64,000 bases of DNA. Origin: Candidatus Nitrosotenuis chungbukensis. Lineage in GTDB: Archaea; Thermoproteota; Nitrososphaeria; Nitrososphaerales; Nitrosopumilaceae. Both the position numbers and the translations under genes were made by a program. How positions within the stretch are numbered: position 1 is the first letter of the stretch; every line of letters starts with the position of its first letter. The stretch spans positions 62,001 through 126,000 of the forward strand of contig NZ_AVSQ01000017.1 in NCBI RefSeq assembly GCF_000685395.1, in the 5' to 3' direction. Under the pieces are notes generated by a model, which did no database searches, was not told the DNA's origin, and was given only the letters and a program-made list of their open reading frames with translations. Below are positions 25,977 through 36,828 of the stretch, piece after piece.

Positions 25977-27251
25977 ATGGGCAAAATTACGATTGAGAAG
26001 CAGGATTCTGTCAAACTTTACAAAATAAAAAAAACACTTGACGAGCTTTCACGCATATCTGGCAGGGGAACCGAACTGATTTCAGTATACGTTCCAAAAG
26101 GTAAGCAGCTCCACATGGTCATAAACACGCTAAGAGAGGAGCAGGGAACTGCAGACAACATAAAGTCCGATCTCACAAGAACTCACGTAGTTGACTCGCT
26201 ATCACGGGTACAGCAGAGACTAAAGCTGTACAAAAACACCCCAGACCACGGCCTTGTGATATTTTGTGGCGCAGTCCCACCTGAGGGCGGCGGGCCTATT
26301 GGCAGCGAAGTAATCAAGGTCTGGGAGATAGAGCCGCCAAAGGATCTTACCACGTTTCTGTACCGCTGTGATGATCATTTTCACGTTGACATTTTAAAGG
26401 ACATGTTAAAGGACGACAACCTGATTGGATTTTTGGCAATTGACACAAAGGATGCCGGATGGGGGCTTCTTTATGGAAACAAAATCGAGGTACTAAGGGA
26501 AACAAGCTCAGGTGTTGCCGGAAAACACCGACAGGGTGGCCAGTCCGCAAGGAGATTTGAAAGGCTTCGAGAAATGGAACTTACGTATTATTACAATAGG
26601 ATTGCAGAGGTAACAAAGGAATTTTTTATCGACATTTACCCAATAAAGGGGCTAATTGTATCTGGACCTGGTCCAACAAAGGAAGACTTTCTAAAATCAA
26701 ACTATCTTGAATATCGACTGCAGAACATGGTGATTGCTGTTTTGGACACATCGTATTCCGGTTCAGAGGGAATTCGCGAAGCGTTCGTAAAGGCAAGTGA
26801 TGTATTGTCAGACTTTAGACTGTCTGAAGAAAAAATACTCGTTGAGAAACTGTTTCGTGAAGTCAATTCCCATTCCGGTAAGGGCATGTACGGCCTCAAA
26901 GATGTAATACAGTATTTGAAAAATAATGTTGTCGAGACGCTGCTAATCACGGATGACACAAACCTGTACCGATTGGAAATAAAGTGCAACAGGTGCCAAA
27001 ACCTACAGGAAGAAATCGTCGACAGATTAAAGCTGATTCCTCGAAAAACCGAACTTCTAAACAAGCCGTGCCCTAGCTGCAAAAGTACAGACCAAGAGGC
27101 AATATCACAAGATTTAGTTGATTACCTGTCGCTTATTGCAGCTCAGGTAGGAACAAAAGTCGAGGTTATTTCAGGTGTCACAGAGTATGGCGCAATGCTG
27201 TCTAGCCTAGGTAAGGTTGGAGCCGTACTCAGATACAACCCAAATCAATAG
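25977..27251 (+). CDS. prf1: Peptide chain release factor aRF1
   Basis: The 424-residue protein is the archaeal class I release factor, which reads all three stop codons and triggers peptide release. The stop-codon recognition motif NIKS is at residues 61-64, the catalytic GGQ at 187-189 (KHRQGGQSARRF), and the C-terminal domain carries CNRC and CPSC zinc-type pairs. Length and domain order match eukaryotic eRF1 and archaeal aRF1. It starts with ATG. Its stop is one base from the convergent response-regulator gene. Confidence 0.96.
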   Translation: MGKITIEKQDSVKLYKIKKTLDELSRISGRGTELISVYVPKGKQLHMVINTLREEQGTADNIKSDLTRTHVVDSLSRVQQRLKLYKNTPDHGLVIFCGAVPPEGGGPIGSEVIKVWEIEPPKDLTTFLYRCDDHFHVDILKDMLKDDNLIGFLAIDTKDAGWGLLYGNKIEVLRETSSGVAGKHRQGGQSARRFERLREMELTYYYNRIAEVTKEFFIDIYPIKGLIVSGPGPTKEDFLKSNYLEYRLQNMVIAVLDTSYSGSEGIREAFVKASDVLSDFRLSEEKILVEKLFREVNSHSGKGMYGLKDVIQYLKNNVVETLLITDDTNLYRLEIKCNRCQNLQEEIVDRLKLIPRKTELLNKPCPSCKSTDQEAISQDLVDYLSLIAAQVGTKVEVISGVTEYGAMLSSLGKVGAVLRYNPNQ

Positions 27252-27252
27252 A

Positions 27253-27723
27253 CTACCTTATTGCCGCACTGTCTTGCGTAGCTGTCATTACATTGCCGTC
27301 TTGTGCATTGATTATTCTATTTTTGATGCTTGACCCCTCAATTTTTTTAATCAAAAAGGTCAGCGAGAATGGTTTTTGAATTATCTGAATTGTTTCGTCT
27401 TTTAGGTCCTGGAGTTTTTGCATTATTCCCTGCCCGTATGCTGAAAGAAAGATCAGCCTTTGGCTAGGTCGGTATTCTAGTATTTCTCTTGCAGCGTCTG
27501 CCCCAGTTTTTCTTGGCATGTCGTGGTCCAGTAGAACCAAGTCAAACGGTGGCGCCCTGCTTTTCCTAAACAGCTCGTCATATTTTGCCTCATTTATGTA
27601 ATAATCGATACACTCCACTCCGTCTTTTGCCATTGTGACTTTGTGGTTTCTCTTCTCAAGTGCGATTTTGTATTGCTTTGCGGTAAACTCGTTATCTTCT
27701 GCAATAAGTATGTCAAGTGGCAT
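27253..27723 (-). CDS. Response regulator receiver protein (RR1)
   Basis: The 156-residue product has one receiver domain. Acidic residues are in IAEDNE (about 9-12), the phospho-acceptor is Asp66 in LVLLDHDMP, and the conserved lysine is in IQKPFS. A C-terminal tail of about 30 residues follows with no output domain. ATG at 27723 begins the receiver fold (MPLDILIAEDN) and has a TATA-like TCTTAAAACA centred 27 bases upstream; the longer frame from 27777 was rejected. A palindromic box is centred 48 bases upstream of the start. Confidence 0.9.
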   Translation of the reverse strand: MPLDILIAEDNEFTAKQYKIALEKRNHKVTMAKDGVECIDYYINEAKYDELFRKSRAPPFDLVLLDHDMPRKTGADAAREILEYRPSQRLIFLSAYGQGIMQKLQDLKDETIQIIQKPFSLTFLIKKIEGSSIKNRIINAQDGNVMTATQDSAAIR

Positions 27724-27761
27724 GAAAATCTCTAACGAAAATACGTGTTTTAAGACTAGTT

Positions 27762-27780
27762 TTTTTGTTTCAAACAAACA
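27762..27780 (-). promoter_or_regulatory. Palindromic signalling box upstream of RR1
   Basis: On the coding strand it reads TGTTTGTTTGAAACAAAAA. It matches 17 of the 18 non-central positions of the palindrome TGTTTGTTT-N-AAACAAACA. It is centred 48 bases before the RR1 start codon and about 21 bases upstream of the TATA centre, the usual place for an archaeal activator site. Confidence 0.65.
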
Positions 27781-27809
27781 TCATCAAAAGACGCCGTATA
27801 GAATTCCAA

Positions 27810-28214
27810 TTAAGTATGATCACGAATTTGTTTTGCCAAGACTTTGAGCTCGTCCTGTGAAAGAATCACTCTTTTTGTCCATATGGCACCTGCATCGTTG
27901 TATCTTGGAATGATGTGGACGTGGACGTGAGGTATGATCTGTTTTGCAGCCCTGCCGTTGTTCTGGGCAATGCTAAATGCGTCTGCCTTTGTCGCGGCAA
28001 GTATTTTGCTTGCAATGTGAGGTATTTTAGAAAAAAGATTCCCAACGTCACCTGATTCCATATCTGTGATTTTTTCATAGTGTTTTTTTGGCACAACCAA
28101 GGTGTGGCCTTTATCGATTGGATACTTGTCCAAAAATGCCACATGATCTGCATCTTCGTAGATAAAGTGCCCCTCTCTATTTCCAGATATGATGTCACAA
28201 AATATGCAGTGCAA
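27810..28214 (-). CDS. HIT-family hydrolase
   Basis: The 134-residue protein has the histidine triad HVHVH at residues 96-100, with Cys3 and Cys6 near the N-terminus (CIFC) as in Hint-type proteins. It is expected to hydrolyse nucleoside phosphoramidates or Ap4A-like dinucleotides. It starts with TTG; the TATA-like stretch at about 28231-28248 is 26 bases upstream, which fits a leaderless mRNA. Confidence 0.92.
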   Translation of the reverse strand: MHCIFCDIISGNREGHFIYEDADHVAFLDKYPIDKGHTLVVPKKHYEKITDMESGDVGNLFSKIPHIASKILAATKADAFSIAQNNGRAAKQIIPHVHVHIIPRYNDAGAIWTKRVILSQDELKVLAKQIRDHT

Positions 28215-28350
28215 TGATTACAACGCGGTCAAACAATTTATTATATTATCGATCGTTTCCGCAAATTGCCCCAACCAACTTATCATTCCCACAAAACTGG
28301 GACTAGCATCGATTGATTAATTAGTCCTAATTTTAGAGTGTGAGTGTTTC

Positions 28351-28959
28351 ATGGGCAAAAAAGACAGAGAAGTAAAAGAAGAACGTCGTGAAAGTTTTGT
28401 AGATAGACAGTCAAGGCAAAAACGAAAAAACATGCTAATCGGAATAGGAGTTTTGGCAATAATTGTAGGAATTATAGCATTTGCAAGTTATCACTTTATA
28501 ACAAAAACACAGTCAAGCCCGATGAATGCTCCAGAAGGGGCAGGGAAACTTGGAGATGAGCATGAACATGCATCACTACTAGTTAGAATCTTTGGCGACA
28601 AGTTCGATTTCTCGCAGCAGCTATACCAGGTAAAAAGCCCGTTCATTCACTTTGAAGGCGAGGATGGCAACACTATTCACAGACATGCGTCAAATATCAA
28701 ACTGGGCTATCTGTTTGACACGATAAAAGTCGATGTTACAGATGAGTGCTTTACATTCCCAGACAAAAAGCCAGAGCACACGTTCTGTACAAACGAAGAT
28801 TACTCGCTCAAGTTCTTTGTCAACCATCAAAAAGTAGACAGCATCAGAGACTATGTCATAAACGAGGACGATAGGATACTGATTTCATACGGCAATGAAA
28901 ACCAAACCGGAATAGATGCACAACTACTGGAACTTGACGGCCAGCTAATCAAAAAATAA
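28351..28959 (+). CDS. Membrane-anchored His-rich protein, thaumarchaeal type
   Basis: The 202-residue protein has a basic cytoplasmic N-terminus (about 1-28), one membrane helix (about 29-50) and an outer domain. The outer domain contains HEHA (about 71-74) and HRHA (about 111-114), plus two cysteines (DECFTF and TFCTN, about ten residues apart) that could form a disulfide. It is not a recognised enzyme. The paired His motifs suggest metal binding. A small inverted repeat (AATTAG-TC-CTAATT, 28319-28332) lies just upstream. Confidence 0.7.
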   Translation: MGKKDREVKEERRESFVDRQSRQKRKNMLIGIGVLAIIVGIIAFASYHFITKTQSSPMNAPEGAGKLGDEHEHASLLVRIFGDKFDFSQQLYQVKSPFIHFEGEDGNTIHRHASNIKLGYLFDTIKVDVTDECFTFPDKKPEHTFCTNEDYSLKFFVNHQKVDSIRDYVINEDDRILISYGNENQTGIDAQLLELDGQLIKK

Positions 28960-29019
28960 CTCCGCAGTTTGAGAATCCAAAATATACTAATATAGCAAAA
29001 CCAATCATGTCGTCATATC

Positions 29020-30708
29020 ATGAATAACACCGATATTTCCAGCAGGAATGTAGTCGAAGGAACGTCAAGATCCCCCCACAGAGCGATGTACAAGGCAATG
29101 GGGCTAACAGACGAGGATCTCAGTCGCAAATTCATCGGAGTGTCCCATACTGGAAATGAGGCCACGCCGTGTAACATTCACCTTGGAAGGCTGGCACAAA
29201 AAGCAAAGGAAGGAGTTTATGATGCAGGTGCGACACCAAGAGAATTCAGCACCATTGCAGTAAGCGACGGAATTGCAATGGGGCATGAGGGAATGAAATC
29301 ATCCCTTGTCAGCAGGGAAGTTATCGCAGATTCAATTGAATTAATGGTCAGGGCTCATCAGTACGACGGTCTTGTTGGAATTGCAGGGTGCGACAAAAGC
29401 TTACCTGGTACAATGATGGCAATGGCAAGACTAAACCTTCCATCTGTTTTCGTATATGGCGGGACAATAATGCCGGGCTACTATAACGGCAAACAGCTAA
29501 CTGTTCAAGATGTGTATGAGGCAGTAGGGGCATTTGATGCAGGCCAATTATCACTTGAGGCATTAAAGAACATTGAAAACTATGCCTGTCCAACTGCAGG
29601 CTCCTGCGGAGGAATGTTTACTGCAAATACAATGGCATCAATTTCCGAAGCATTGGGAATATCATTACCTGGTAGCGCAAGCCCTCCCGCAGAGGATGAG
29701 AGGAGGGAGAAAATGGTATACGATACAGGAGTTGCAGCTACAAAACTTTTAGAACTAAACATCAAACCAAGGGATATTTTGACGTTTGAGGCATTTGAGA
29801 ACGCCATAACAATACTAAACGCAATTGGCGGCTCTACAAACGCAATATTGCACCTATTGGCAATTTCAAACGAGTCCAGAGTAAAGCTTACGTACGACGA
29901 TTTTGAGCGAGTTAGGAAAAAGGTTCCACACATTGCAGACCTCAAGCCAGGCGGAATGTATGTCATGAATGATTTAGACAAGATAGGCGGAGTTCCACTG
30001 ATGCTCAAAAAACTATTGGATAGAAAACTGCTTCATGAAGACGTCATAACGGTTACCGGAAAGACGATGAAACAAAACCTTGACGCAATAACAATTCCGC
30101 CTCCAGCAAATGCAGATATTGTCAGACCTCTTGGCACTCCACTCCACAAGGTTGGAACCGCAGTTGTACTCAAAGGCTCACTTGCGCCAGACGGTGCAGT
30201 TGTAAAAATCGCAGGGGTCAAGATTGACAAATTCACTGGAAAGGCCAAGGTATTTGACAGAGAAGAGGATGCATTTGACGCAGTATCAAAAAACGAAGTC
30301 AAAGAAGGCGACGTGGTTGTAATCAGATATGAGGGTCCAAAGGGTGGCCCTGGAATGCGAGAGATGCTTGCAGTAACTGCAGCAATAGTCGGACAGGGAT
30401 TGGGCGAAAAAGTCGCACTTGTTACAGACGGCAGATTCTCAGGCGCAACACGTGGATTCATGATTGGGCATGTCGCACCAGAGGCATACGTTGGAGGAAA
30501 TATTGCACTTGTAAAAAACGGAGACCGAATCATAATCAATACGGAGACGAACATAATTGATCTTGACGTTCCAAAAGAAGAACTAGACCAAAGAAGAAAA
30601 GAATGGAAGCCAAGAAAGCCAAACTATGAGACCGGCGCGCTTGCAAAATATGCATCCCTCGTAGGATCTGCCGCACAGGGCGCAATTACAAGCCCAATCT
30701 GGCAATAA
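29020..30708 (+). CDS. ilvD: Dihydroxy-acid dehydratase
   Basis: IlvD removes water from 2,3-dihydroxy-isovalerate or -methylvalerate in valine and isoleucine synthesis. The 562-residue length is normal. Cys51, Cys124 (GCDKSLPG) and Cys196 (TAGSCGGMF) are placed to bind the Fe-S cluster. [19 protein letters not shown] near the C-terminus is a family signature. It is a single gene here with its own upstream region; the other branched-chain genes are not in the window. Confidence 0.96.
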   Translation: MNNTDISSRNVVEGTSRSPHRAMYKAMGLTDEDLSRKFIGVSHTGNEATPCNIHLGRLAQKAKEGVYDAGATPREFSTIAVSDGIAMGHEGMKSSLVSREVIADSIELMVRAHQYDGLVGIAGCDKSLPGTMMAMARLNLPSVFVYGGTIMPGYYNGKQLTVQDVYEAVGAFDAGQLSLEALKNIENYACPTAGSCGGMFTANTMASISEALGISLPGSASPPAEDERREKMVYDTGVAATKLLELNIKPRDILTFEAFENAITILNAIGGSTNAILHLLAISNESRVKLTYDDFERVRKKVPHIADLKPGGMYVMNDLDKIGGVPLMLKKLLDRKLLHEDVITVTGKTMKQNLDAITIPPPANADIVRPLGTPLHKVGTAVVLKGSLAPDGAVVKIAGVKIDKFTGKAKVFDREEDAFDAVSKNEVKEGDVVVIRYEGPKGGPGMREMLAVTAAIVGQGLGEKVALVTDGRFSGATRGFMIGHVAPEAYVGGNIALVKNGDRIIINTETNIIDLDVPKEELDQRRKEWKPRKPNYETGALAKYASLVGSAAQGAITSPIWQ

Positions 30709-30719
30709 TTAGAAAAACA

Positions 30720-30920
30720 CTAGTTGTGCAAACTGCATACAAGAATTGTCTTGTCAGCAATTCTTTTTGCCGTAAGACCTAGCCCTTCACCTAGCTCCTT
30801 TTTGCAAACATGACATGTTGCTTCACTTACTGTGCTGTGCAGGTGGATTTCGGGTTTTGTAAAATGTAGGTCATAGTACAGAGTTTGAGTTTTTGGCTTT
30901 GTTGCAAGGATCTGACTCAT
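30720..30920 (-). CDS. Small zinc-binding hypothetical protein
   Basis: With ATG at 30920 the product is 66 residues (MSQILATKPKTQT...). CHVC and a C-terminal CSLHN could form a zinc site. The TATA-like ctttatatgc (30941-30950 region) lies 26 bases before this ATG, so the longer frame from 31013 is unlikely. It is convergent with ilvD and divergent from trpE. The function is unknown; the treble-clef-like pattern suggests nucleic-acid or protein binding. Confidence 0.6.
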   Translation of the reverse strand: MSQILATKPKTQTLYYDLHFTKPEIHLHSTVSEATCHVCKKELGEGLGLTAKRIADKTILVCSLHN

Positions 30921-31061
30921 GGGTACAATACGCCCAGATCGCATATAAAGGTACCGTACCATACCGTAATTCATATAATCCCGTGCCCAAACCATGCTCA
31001 AAATAAGAGGCATTTTGAGAATATCGCGTTAATTTCAACCAAAGACTAAAACTTGTTTAAA

Positions 31062-31070
31062 AGTTATAAA
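31062..31070 (+). promoter_or_regulatory. TATA box of the trp operon
   Basis: A strong TATA element (ttataaata) is centred about 24-25 bases before the TTG start of trpE at 31090. This supports a leaderless trp transcript. No attenuator-like structure or leader peptide fits in the available space. Confidence 0.6.
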
Positions 31071-31089
31071 TATCCCACGGCTGCCTTGA

Positions 31090-32448
31090 TTGACATGGGT
31101 GGCCTTCTTTGGAAATTCCAGTCCTACAATAATACCTCTAGAGATATCGGGCTCACAGTTTGAAATTTATTCTAAAATAGAAAAAAATTATTCGCATACG
31201 TTTCTGTTTGAATCGCTTACAGGTCCTGAGGAGCTTGCAGAAACATCGCTAATCGGATTTGATCCAGACGTCGTTTTGCAAGGATATGAGGACAGAATAG
31301 TTTTGCAGTACCGCGACGGTTCAACTAAGACAATAACCACCACTGACCCAATAGCAGAGATAAAAAATCTAATTGGACATACAGATGACACCTCGTTTAG
31401 GTATCTTGGCGGGGCAGTCGGGATAATTAATTATGATGCAGTAAAATTATACGAAAAAATTCCAATTAAAAGTAATCGTGCTCCACTGATGGAGTTTGGG
31501 ATTTACCAAGACGGAATCCTATATGACAACAAAACAAGAAAACTGCTCTACTTTTATTATGATGAGAATAGAATCAACGACATAAAATTATCAGAGCCAA
31601 ACTTTGGCAAATTGGAAATTTCCGATATTTCTGTAAACATGGATGAGAAAAAATTCTCAGAAATTGTCAACAAGGCAAAAAAATACATCCATGACGGAGA
31701 TATTTTTCAGGTAGTGCTATCCAGAAGATTCAATTTCGGCATCAAGGGAAACCATCTGAGAATTTACAAGGAACTCCGCTCACTAAACCCGTCTCCATAT
31801 CTGTATCACATGAAGTTTGGACAAAAAACATTCATTGGCTCAAGCCCTGAAATGCTGGTCCGAGTCACTGGAAGTGAGGTGGAAACATTCCCAATTGCAG
31901 GTACAAGAAAAATCACCGAAGATGAGGGGAAAAACGAGATGCTAAAACAAGAACTCTTAAACGACGAAAAAGAGATCGCCGAGCACACGATGCTAGTTGA
32001 TCTTGGAAGAAACGACATAGGCAGGGTCTGCAAATACGGAAGCGTACGCGTAACTGAACTGATGCAGGTAAAACGATTCTCACACGTCCAGCACATAGTA
32101 TCTCATGTTGTAGGCACGCTTGATTCAAAACACAACATGTTTACGGCATTTGAGGCGGTTTTTCCAGCTGGAACAGTAACTGGCGCGCCAAAGGTCAGGG
32201 CAATGGAAATAATCAACGAACTGGAGGAAGACGTCAGGGGCCAGTATGCCGGAGCAGTAGGCTATTTTTCAAACAACGGCTGCTGCGATTTTGCAATAGC
32301 CATACGTAGCATATTCATTGATGGCGAATCTGGTTTTGCCCAGAGTGGCGCCGGAATTGTGGCCGACTCCACGCCAGAAAACGAATTCAAGGAAACAGAG
32401 CACAAAGTTGGGGCGATGCTTGCCGCATTAAAGGAGGCAACAAAATGA
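31090..32448 (+). CDS. trpE: Anthranilate synthase component I
   Basis: TrpE makes anthranilate from chorismate, using ammonia from TrpG. The 452-residue protein has the chorismate-binding core motifs: [26 protein letters not shown], and the C-terminal [18 protein letters not shown] and CDFAIAIRS. It is the first gene of a tightly packed operon. TTG at 31090 fits the TATA spacing; GTG at 31099 is an alternative. The N-terminal regulatory part contains LLES-like residues (LFESLTG), so feedback by tryptophan is plausible. Confidence 0.94.
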   Translation: MTWVAFFGNSSPTIIPLEISGSQFEIYSKIEKNYSHTFLFESLTGPEELAETSLIGFDPDVVLQGYEDRIVLQYRDGSTKTITTTDPIAEIKNLIGHTDDTSFRYLGGAVGIINYDAVKLYEKIPIKSNRAPLMEFGIYQDGILYDNKTRKLLYFYYDENRINDIKLSEPNFGKLEISDISVNMDEKKFSEIVNKAKKYIHDGDIFQVVLSRRFNFGIKGNHLRIYKELRSLNPSPYLYHMKFGQKTFIGSSPEMLVRVTGSEVETFPIAGTRKITEDEGKNEMLKQELLNDEKEIAEHTMLVDLGRNDIGRVCKYGSVRVTELMQVKRFSHVQHIVSHVVGTLDSKHNMFTAFEAVFPAGTVTGAPKVRAMEIINELEEDVRGQYAGAVGYFSNNGCCDFAIAIRSIFIDGESGFAQSGAGIVADSTPENEFKETEHKVGAMLAALKEATK

Positions 32449-33032
32449 AATTCCTAATTCTAGACAATTACGATTCTTTTGTGTACAACATAGCTCAGGT
32501 TTTAGGAGAGCTTGGGGTGGAGTCAGACGTAATTAGAAATGACAAAATAACAATAGAGCAAATACAAAAAAACAATTACGACGCAATAATCATATCTCCA
32601 GGGCCCGGTACCCCGGAAGACAAAAAGTATTTCGGAGTTTGCTCCGACGTAATTAGAAAACTCGGACCTACGACCCCGATTCTCGGCGTGTGTCTTGGGC
32701 ACCAGGGAATAATTCACGAGTTTGGCGGCAAGGTAGTAAACGCAGGAAACGTAAGGCATGGAAAAACAAGCCAGATCAAACATTCAGACGAGTCGATTTT
32801 TCATGGGGTGAAGAACCCGTTTAGGGCGACAAGATATCATTCCCTTGTGGGCGACAAGACAATCATTCCGGATGTTCTCAAGATAACTGCAGTGGCGGAG
32901 GATGACGGTGAGGTGATGGGCGTAAGCCACAAAGAATACCTAATCGAGGGAGTGCAGTTCCACCCAGAATCCATTTTGACTACCGAGGGGAAAAAAATAT
33001 TCCAAAACTTCATCAACATGATAAAGAAATGA
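32445..33032 (+). CDS. trpG: Anthranilate synthase component II (glutamine amidotransferase)
   Basis: This 195-residue class I amidotransferase provides ammonia to TrpE. The catalytic triad is Cys83 (GVCLGHQG), His173 and Glu175 (FHPES). It starts in an ATGA overlap with the trpE stop, so translation is probably coupled. It could also serve p-aminobenzoate synthesis if a PabB partner exists, but the operon points to tryptophan. Confidence 0.95.
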   Translation: MKFLILDNYDSFVYNIAQVLGELGVESDVIRNDKITIEQIQKNNYDAIIISPGPGTPEDKKYFGVCSDVIRKLGPTTPILGVCLGHQGIIHEFGGKVVNAGNVRHGKTSQIKHSDESIFHGVKNPFRATRYHSLVGDKTIIPDVLKITAVAEDDGEVMGVSHKEYLIEGVQFHPESILTTEGKKIFQNFINMIKK

Positions 33033-34072
33033 TCACAAAATACACCGAAATTCTCCAGAGGGGCCAAGACTTGACGTTAGACGAAATGTCAACTGCGATG
33101 GATGATCTTCTAAACGACAAAATTTCGGATTCTGAAAAGGCAGATTTTCTAAAAAACTTGTCAAAAAAAGGAGAGACTGACGAGGAGCTTTATGCAATGC
33201 TAAATGAGATTGATAGGCACGGAATTCACATCAATCCAGCATGCAATGGCACGATAATAGACGTCTGCGGAACAGGCGGCGATAAATTACAAACTTTCAA
33301 CATTTCGACTACCGCGGCGTTTGTTATTGCTGCGTCTGGTGGAATAGTCGCAAAGCACGGCAACAGATCAGTCTCTGGCATCTCGGGTAGTGCAGATATT
33401 TTTGAATACTTTGGGTATGATCTTAACGCACCGCCTGAAAAAATTACAAAAATAATTGAAAAGTTTGGAATCGGGTTTATGTTTGCACAGAAATTTCACC
33501 CATCAATGAAAAACGTTGCAAATGCAAGAAAAATGATAGGGGCAAGAACCGCGTTTAACTTGCTTGGGCCATTATGCAATCCAGCGCAGGTGAAAAATCA
33601 GCTAATTGGTGTATTTGCAGAAGACTACCTTGAAAGAATAATCAGAATTTTGAAAAAAAGAGGAGCGCAAAACATCATGACTGTTCGCTCAAACGACGGA
33701 CTAGACGAGCTATCCACTACTGGAAAAAACAAGGTCTGCTTTCTAAAAAATGGCAAGACTGAAACAATGATAATTGATCCAGAAAAATTTGGCTTGCACA
33801 AGGCCTCAATTAATGACATTCAGATTTCGTCAAAGGCCCATGCAATTCAAGCGTTTTTATCGGTGCTAAATGGCACAGCAAATCGTTCAATGCTAGAAAT
33901 TACAGTTCTCAATGCAGCCGGCGGGTTGATGGTGTCTAATATTGCAGAAAACTTTACAGATGCAATAGAAATTGCCAGACAGACAATAAAAAATGAAAAG
34001 GCATACTCTCTTCTGACAGATTTTGTGAGATCGTGCGGGCAAGTTGAAAAACTAAGAGAGGCAGAATCATGA
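33029..34072 (+). CDS. trpD: Anthranilate phosphoribosyltransferase
   Basis: TrpD joins anthranilate to PRPP. The 347-residue protein has the family loop VCGTGGDKLQTFNIST (about 78-93), the KHGNRSVS segment and FMFAQKFHPSMKNVANARKMIG-type residues. It overlaps trpG by 4 bases (ATGA) and trpC by 4 bases. Length and motif order are normal, with no fusion to another trp domain. Confidence 0.95.
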   Translation: MITKYTEILQRGQDLTLDEMSTAMDDLLNDKISDSEKADFLKNLSKKGETDEELYAMLNEIDRHGIHINPACNGTIIDVCGTGGDKLQTFNISTTAAFVIAASGGIVAKHGNRSVSGISGSADIFEYFGYDLNAPPEKITKIIEKFGIGFMFAQKFHPSMKNVANARKMIGARTAFNLLGPLCNPAQVKNQLIGVFAEDYLERIIRILKKRGAQNIMTVRSNDGLDELSTTGKNKVCFLKNGKTETMIIDPEKFGLHKASINDIQISSKAHAIQAFLSVLNGTANRSMLEITVLNAAGGLMVSNIAENFTDAIEIARQTIKNEKAYSLLTDFVRSCGQVEKLREAES

Positions 34073-34842
34073 GTGATGTTTTAAAAAAACTCGTAAAGAA
34101 TTCCCAAACTGCCATAAGCGATGGAATTTATGAAATTTCAGAACGACTGCCAAATTCAGGCGTGGATCTTGCAGATTCTATCCGAAATAACCAGCATGCG
34201 TCTCTCATAACTGAGATAAAATTCGCATCTCCATCACTGGGAGAAATCAGAAAAGTCTCAGACCCAGTATCGATTGCCAAGGCAATGGTACGAGGAGGTG
34301 CAGTGGGACTATCTGTCCTTACCCAGCCCTATCTGTTTAGCGGCTCGCCAAAGTATTTTATGGAGGTCAGACGTCAAGTCAAAGTTCCGATGCTGATGAA
34401 AGATATCATTATTGACAAAATCCAAATTGACGCTGCAAAAAAAATCGGTGCAGACTATATGTTGCTAATACAATCACTATTTGACATGGGCCACCTAAGA
34501 GAAATTGACGAGTTCATATCCTATGGCCATAAAAACGGCTTGAAGGTACTAGTCGAGGCGCACACAGAATCAGAATTTGTAAATTCGATGAAAACAGATG
34601 CAGACGTCGTCGGCATAAACAACAGAAATCTAGACACGCTTGAAATCGACATAAACACCACAAAAAAACTATTAGAGAACCAGAAAAAATCAAAAATAAC
34701 ATTGTCTGAAAGCGGAATTAATTCTCCCGACGATATCAAATTCCTAAAAAAGTGCGGCGCCGACGCGTTTTTGATTGGCTCAAGCATAATGAAAAGCGAC
34801 AACATTGAAGAAAATGTCAGAGGACTGGTAAACGCAATATGA
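34069..34842 (+). CDS. trpC: Indole-3-glycerol-phosphate synthase
   Basis: This 257-residue TIM-barrel enzyme makes indole-3-glycerol phosphate from CdRP. Characteristic segments are [57 protein letters not shown] and [11 protein letters not shown]. It is a single-domain TrpC with no TrpF fusion. The ATGA overlaps with trpD and trpB indicate one operon. The isomerase that should supply its substrate (TrpF) is not encoded between these genes. Confidence 0.95.
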   Translation: MSDVLKKLVKNSQTAISDGIYEISERLPNSGVDLADSIRNNQHASLITEIKFASPSLGEIRKVSDPVSIAKAMVRGGAVGLSVLTQPYLFSGSPKYFMEVRRQVKVPMLMKDIIIDKIQIDAAKKIGADYMLLIQSLFDMGHLREIDEFISYGHKNGLKVLVEAHTESEFVNSMKTDADVVGINNRNLDTLEIDINTTKKLLENQKKSKITLSESGINSPDDIKFLKKCGADAFLIGSSIMKSDNIEENVRGLVNAI

Positions 34843-36038
34843 AATCAAGGTTTCCAAAAGACGGCAGATTTGGGGAATTTGGAGGAAAATACATTCCAGA
34901 AACGCTTGTTCCTGCAATTGAGGAGCTTGAAGAGAATTATCTAAAAATTAAAAACGATAAAAGTTTCAAAAAAGAGCTAAACTATTACCTTACAGAATAT
35001 GCCGGGCGCCCGACCCCGCTTTACTTTGCAAAAAACCTCACTGAGAAAATAGGAGGGGCGAAAATTTATCTCAAAAGGGAGGATCTTCTCCATGGCGGGG
35101 CACACAAGATCAACAATACGTTAGGCCAGGCGCTGCTTGCCAAAAGAATGAAGAAAAAACGAATCATTGCAGAAACTGGTGCAGGACAGCACGGAGTCGC
35201 AACCGCGATGGCATGCGCATGCCTAGGACTGACGTCTGAGGTATACATGGGATACAAGGACACCATAAGGCAAAAGCTGAACGTATACAGAATGAATCTC
35301 CTGGGAAGTAAGGTCCATCCCGTAAAATCAGGTTCACAGACACTAAAGGATGCAATCAACGAGGCGATAAGAGACTGGATTACAAACGTAAAAGACACAT
35401 ACTATCTGCTTGGCTCTGCAGTCGGCCCACACCCATATCCCGTAATGGTCCGTGACTTTCAGTCAGTAATTGGCACGGAAATAATACAGCAGATGAAAAA
35501 AATAAACAAGAAAGCCCCCGACACTGTAGTTGCATGTGTCGGAGGAGGGTCAAATGCAATTGGAACATTTTATCCGTTAATTGACAGCGATACTGAAATC
35601 GTTGGAGTCGAAGCAGCAGGAAAGGGGCTGAAAACAGAATTTCATTCTGCCACACTGAGTGCGGGATCAAAGGGGGTCTTGCATGGGATGATGACCTACC
35701 TGTTGCAGGACAAGGAGGGGCAGATAAAAGAAACCCACAGCATATCTGCAGGACTTGATTATCCAGGTGTTGGCCCGGAGCACGCTTTTCTAAAGGACGT
35801 AAATCGCGTAAAATACCGCAGTGCCACGGATAAAGAAGTAATCGAAGCGTTTTTGCTGCTGACGCGAACTGAGGGGATAATTCCAGCGCTTGAATCATCA
35901 CATGCGATTGCAGAGGCAGTCAAAATTGCAAAGTCAAAACCAAAGTCAGAGTCAATAGTTGTCACACTGTCAGGCAGGGGTGACAAAGACGTCGAAGTAG
36001 TTGAGGAATATGTCAGGAACATCAAGAATTCAAGATAA
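34839..36038 (+). CDS. trpB: Tryptophan synthase beta chain
   Basis: TrpB is the PLP enzyme that condenses indole with serine. The 399-residue length matches the TrpB1 class that partners with TrpA. The PLP lysine is Lys90 in GGAHKINN, the phosphate-binding loop is GGGSNAIG, and [12 protein letters not shown] precedes the active site. The close overlap with trpA supports a standard alpha2-beta2 complex. Confidence 0.96.
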   Translation: MKSRFPKDGRFGEFGGKYIPETLVPAIEELEENYLKIKNDKSFKKELNYYLTEYAGRPTPLYFAKNLTEKIGGAKIYLKREDLLHGGAHKINNTLGQALLAKRMKKKRIIAETGAGQHGVATAMACACLGLTSEVYMGYKDTIRQKLNVYRMNLLGSKVHPVKSGSQTLKDAINEAIRDWITNVKDTYYLLGSAVGPHPYPVMVRDFQSVIGTEIIQQMKKINKKAPDTVVACVGGGSNAIGTFYPLIDSDTEIVGVEAAGKGLKTEFHSATLSAGSKGVLHGMMTYLLQDKEGQIKETHSISAGLDYPGVGPEHAFLKDVNRVKYRSATDKEVIEAFLLLTRTEGIIPALESSHAIAEAVKIAKSKPKSESIVVTLSGRGDKDVEVVEEYVRNIKNSR

Positions 36039-36825
36039 ATTTTTAGAACTTGATTCTAAAAATGAAAAAGCCCTAATAATGTATGCCGTAGTTGGGTATC
36101 CAAATGAAAAAGACACACTTGCAGTAATCCGTGGGCTGATAAAGGGAGGTGCAGATATAATTGAGTTAGGTTTTCCGTTTTCTGATCCTCTGGCAGACGG
36201 CCTGGTAATACAAAATGCAAGTATGCTGTCACTTGACAAGGGAACCAATCTTGGGCAATTTTTTAGACTTGTGAGAAAAATTAGGCAGGAAAGCAACATC
36301 CCGCTCGTATTGATGACATACACAAACATCCTGTACCATCAAAACTATGAAAAGTTCTTCAAGGAGATAAAAAACGCAGGAATTGACGGGGTCATCACCC
36401 CAGACATGACGATTGAAGAGTCAAAAGAGTACCTAAAAGCAGCCAGAAGTAATGCAATTGATACAATATTTCTAGTCTCACCAAACACTGACAAAAAAAG
36501 ACTGGGAAGAATAATCAGGCAGACAACGGGTTTTCTATACCTGGTGGCAGTGTACGGAACTACAGGAGTTCAAAACAAAATTCAGCAATACACGATTGAC
36601 GCTCTCAGGAACACAAAAAAAATAGTTGACAGAAAAATTCCAGTTGGAATCGGATTTGGCATTTCAACTCCAGAAGATGTCGGGCATTTCATAAAACAGG
36701 GAGCAGACGCAGTCATAATTGGCAGTGCACTAATAAAACTGGTGGAAAAAACTCCAACTTCAAAACTTGAAAAAACGGTCACTGAGTTTACAAAAAAACT
36801 AAAAAGCACGACAAAGATTATCTGA
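36010..36825 (+). CDS. trpA: Tryptophan synthase alpha chain
   Basis: TrpA cleaves indole-3-glycerol phosphate to indole. The 271-residue TIM barrel has [14 protein letters not shown] (with the catalytic Glu and Asp region) and [11 protein letters not shown] with IIGSALI near the end. The ATG at 36010 overlaps trpB by 29 bases; an in-frame TTG at 36001 would add three residues. It is the last gene of the operon. Confidence 0.94.
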   Translation: MSGTSRIQDKFLELDSKNEKALIMYAVVGYPNEKDTLAVIRGLIKGGADIIELGFPFSDPLADGLVIQNASMLSLDKGTNLGQFFRLVRKIRQESNIPLVLMTYTNILYHQNYEKFFKEIKNAGIDGVITPDMTIEESKEYLKAARSNAIDTIFLVSPNTDKKRLGRIIRQTTGFLYLVAVYGTTGVQNKIQQYTIDALRNTKKIVDRKIPVGIGFGISTPEDVGHFIKQGADAVIIGSALIKLVEKTPTSKLEKTVTEFTKKLKSTTKII

Positions 36826-36828
36826 GTT

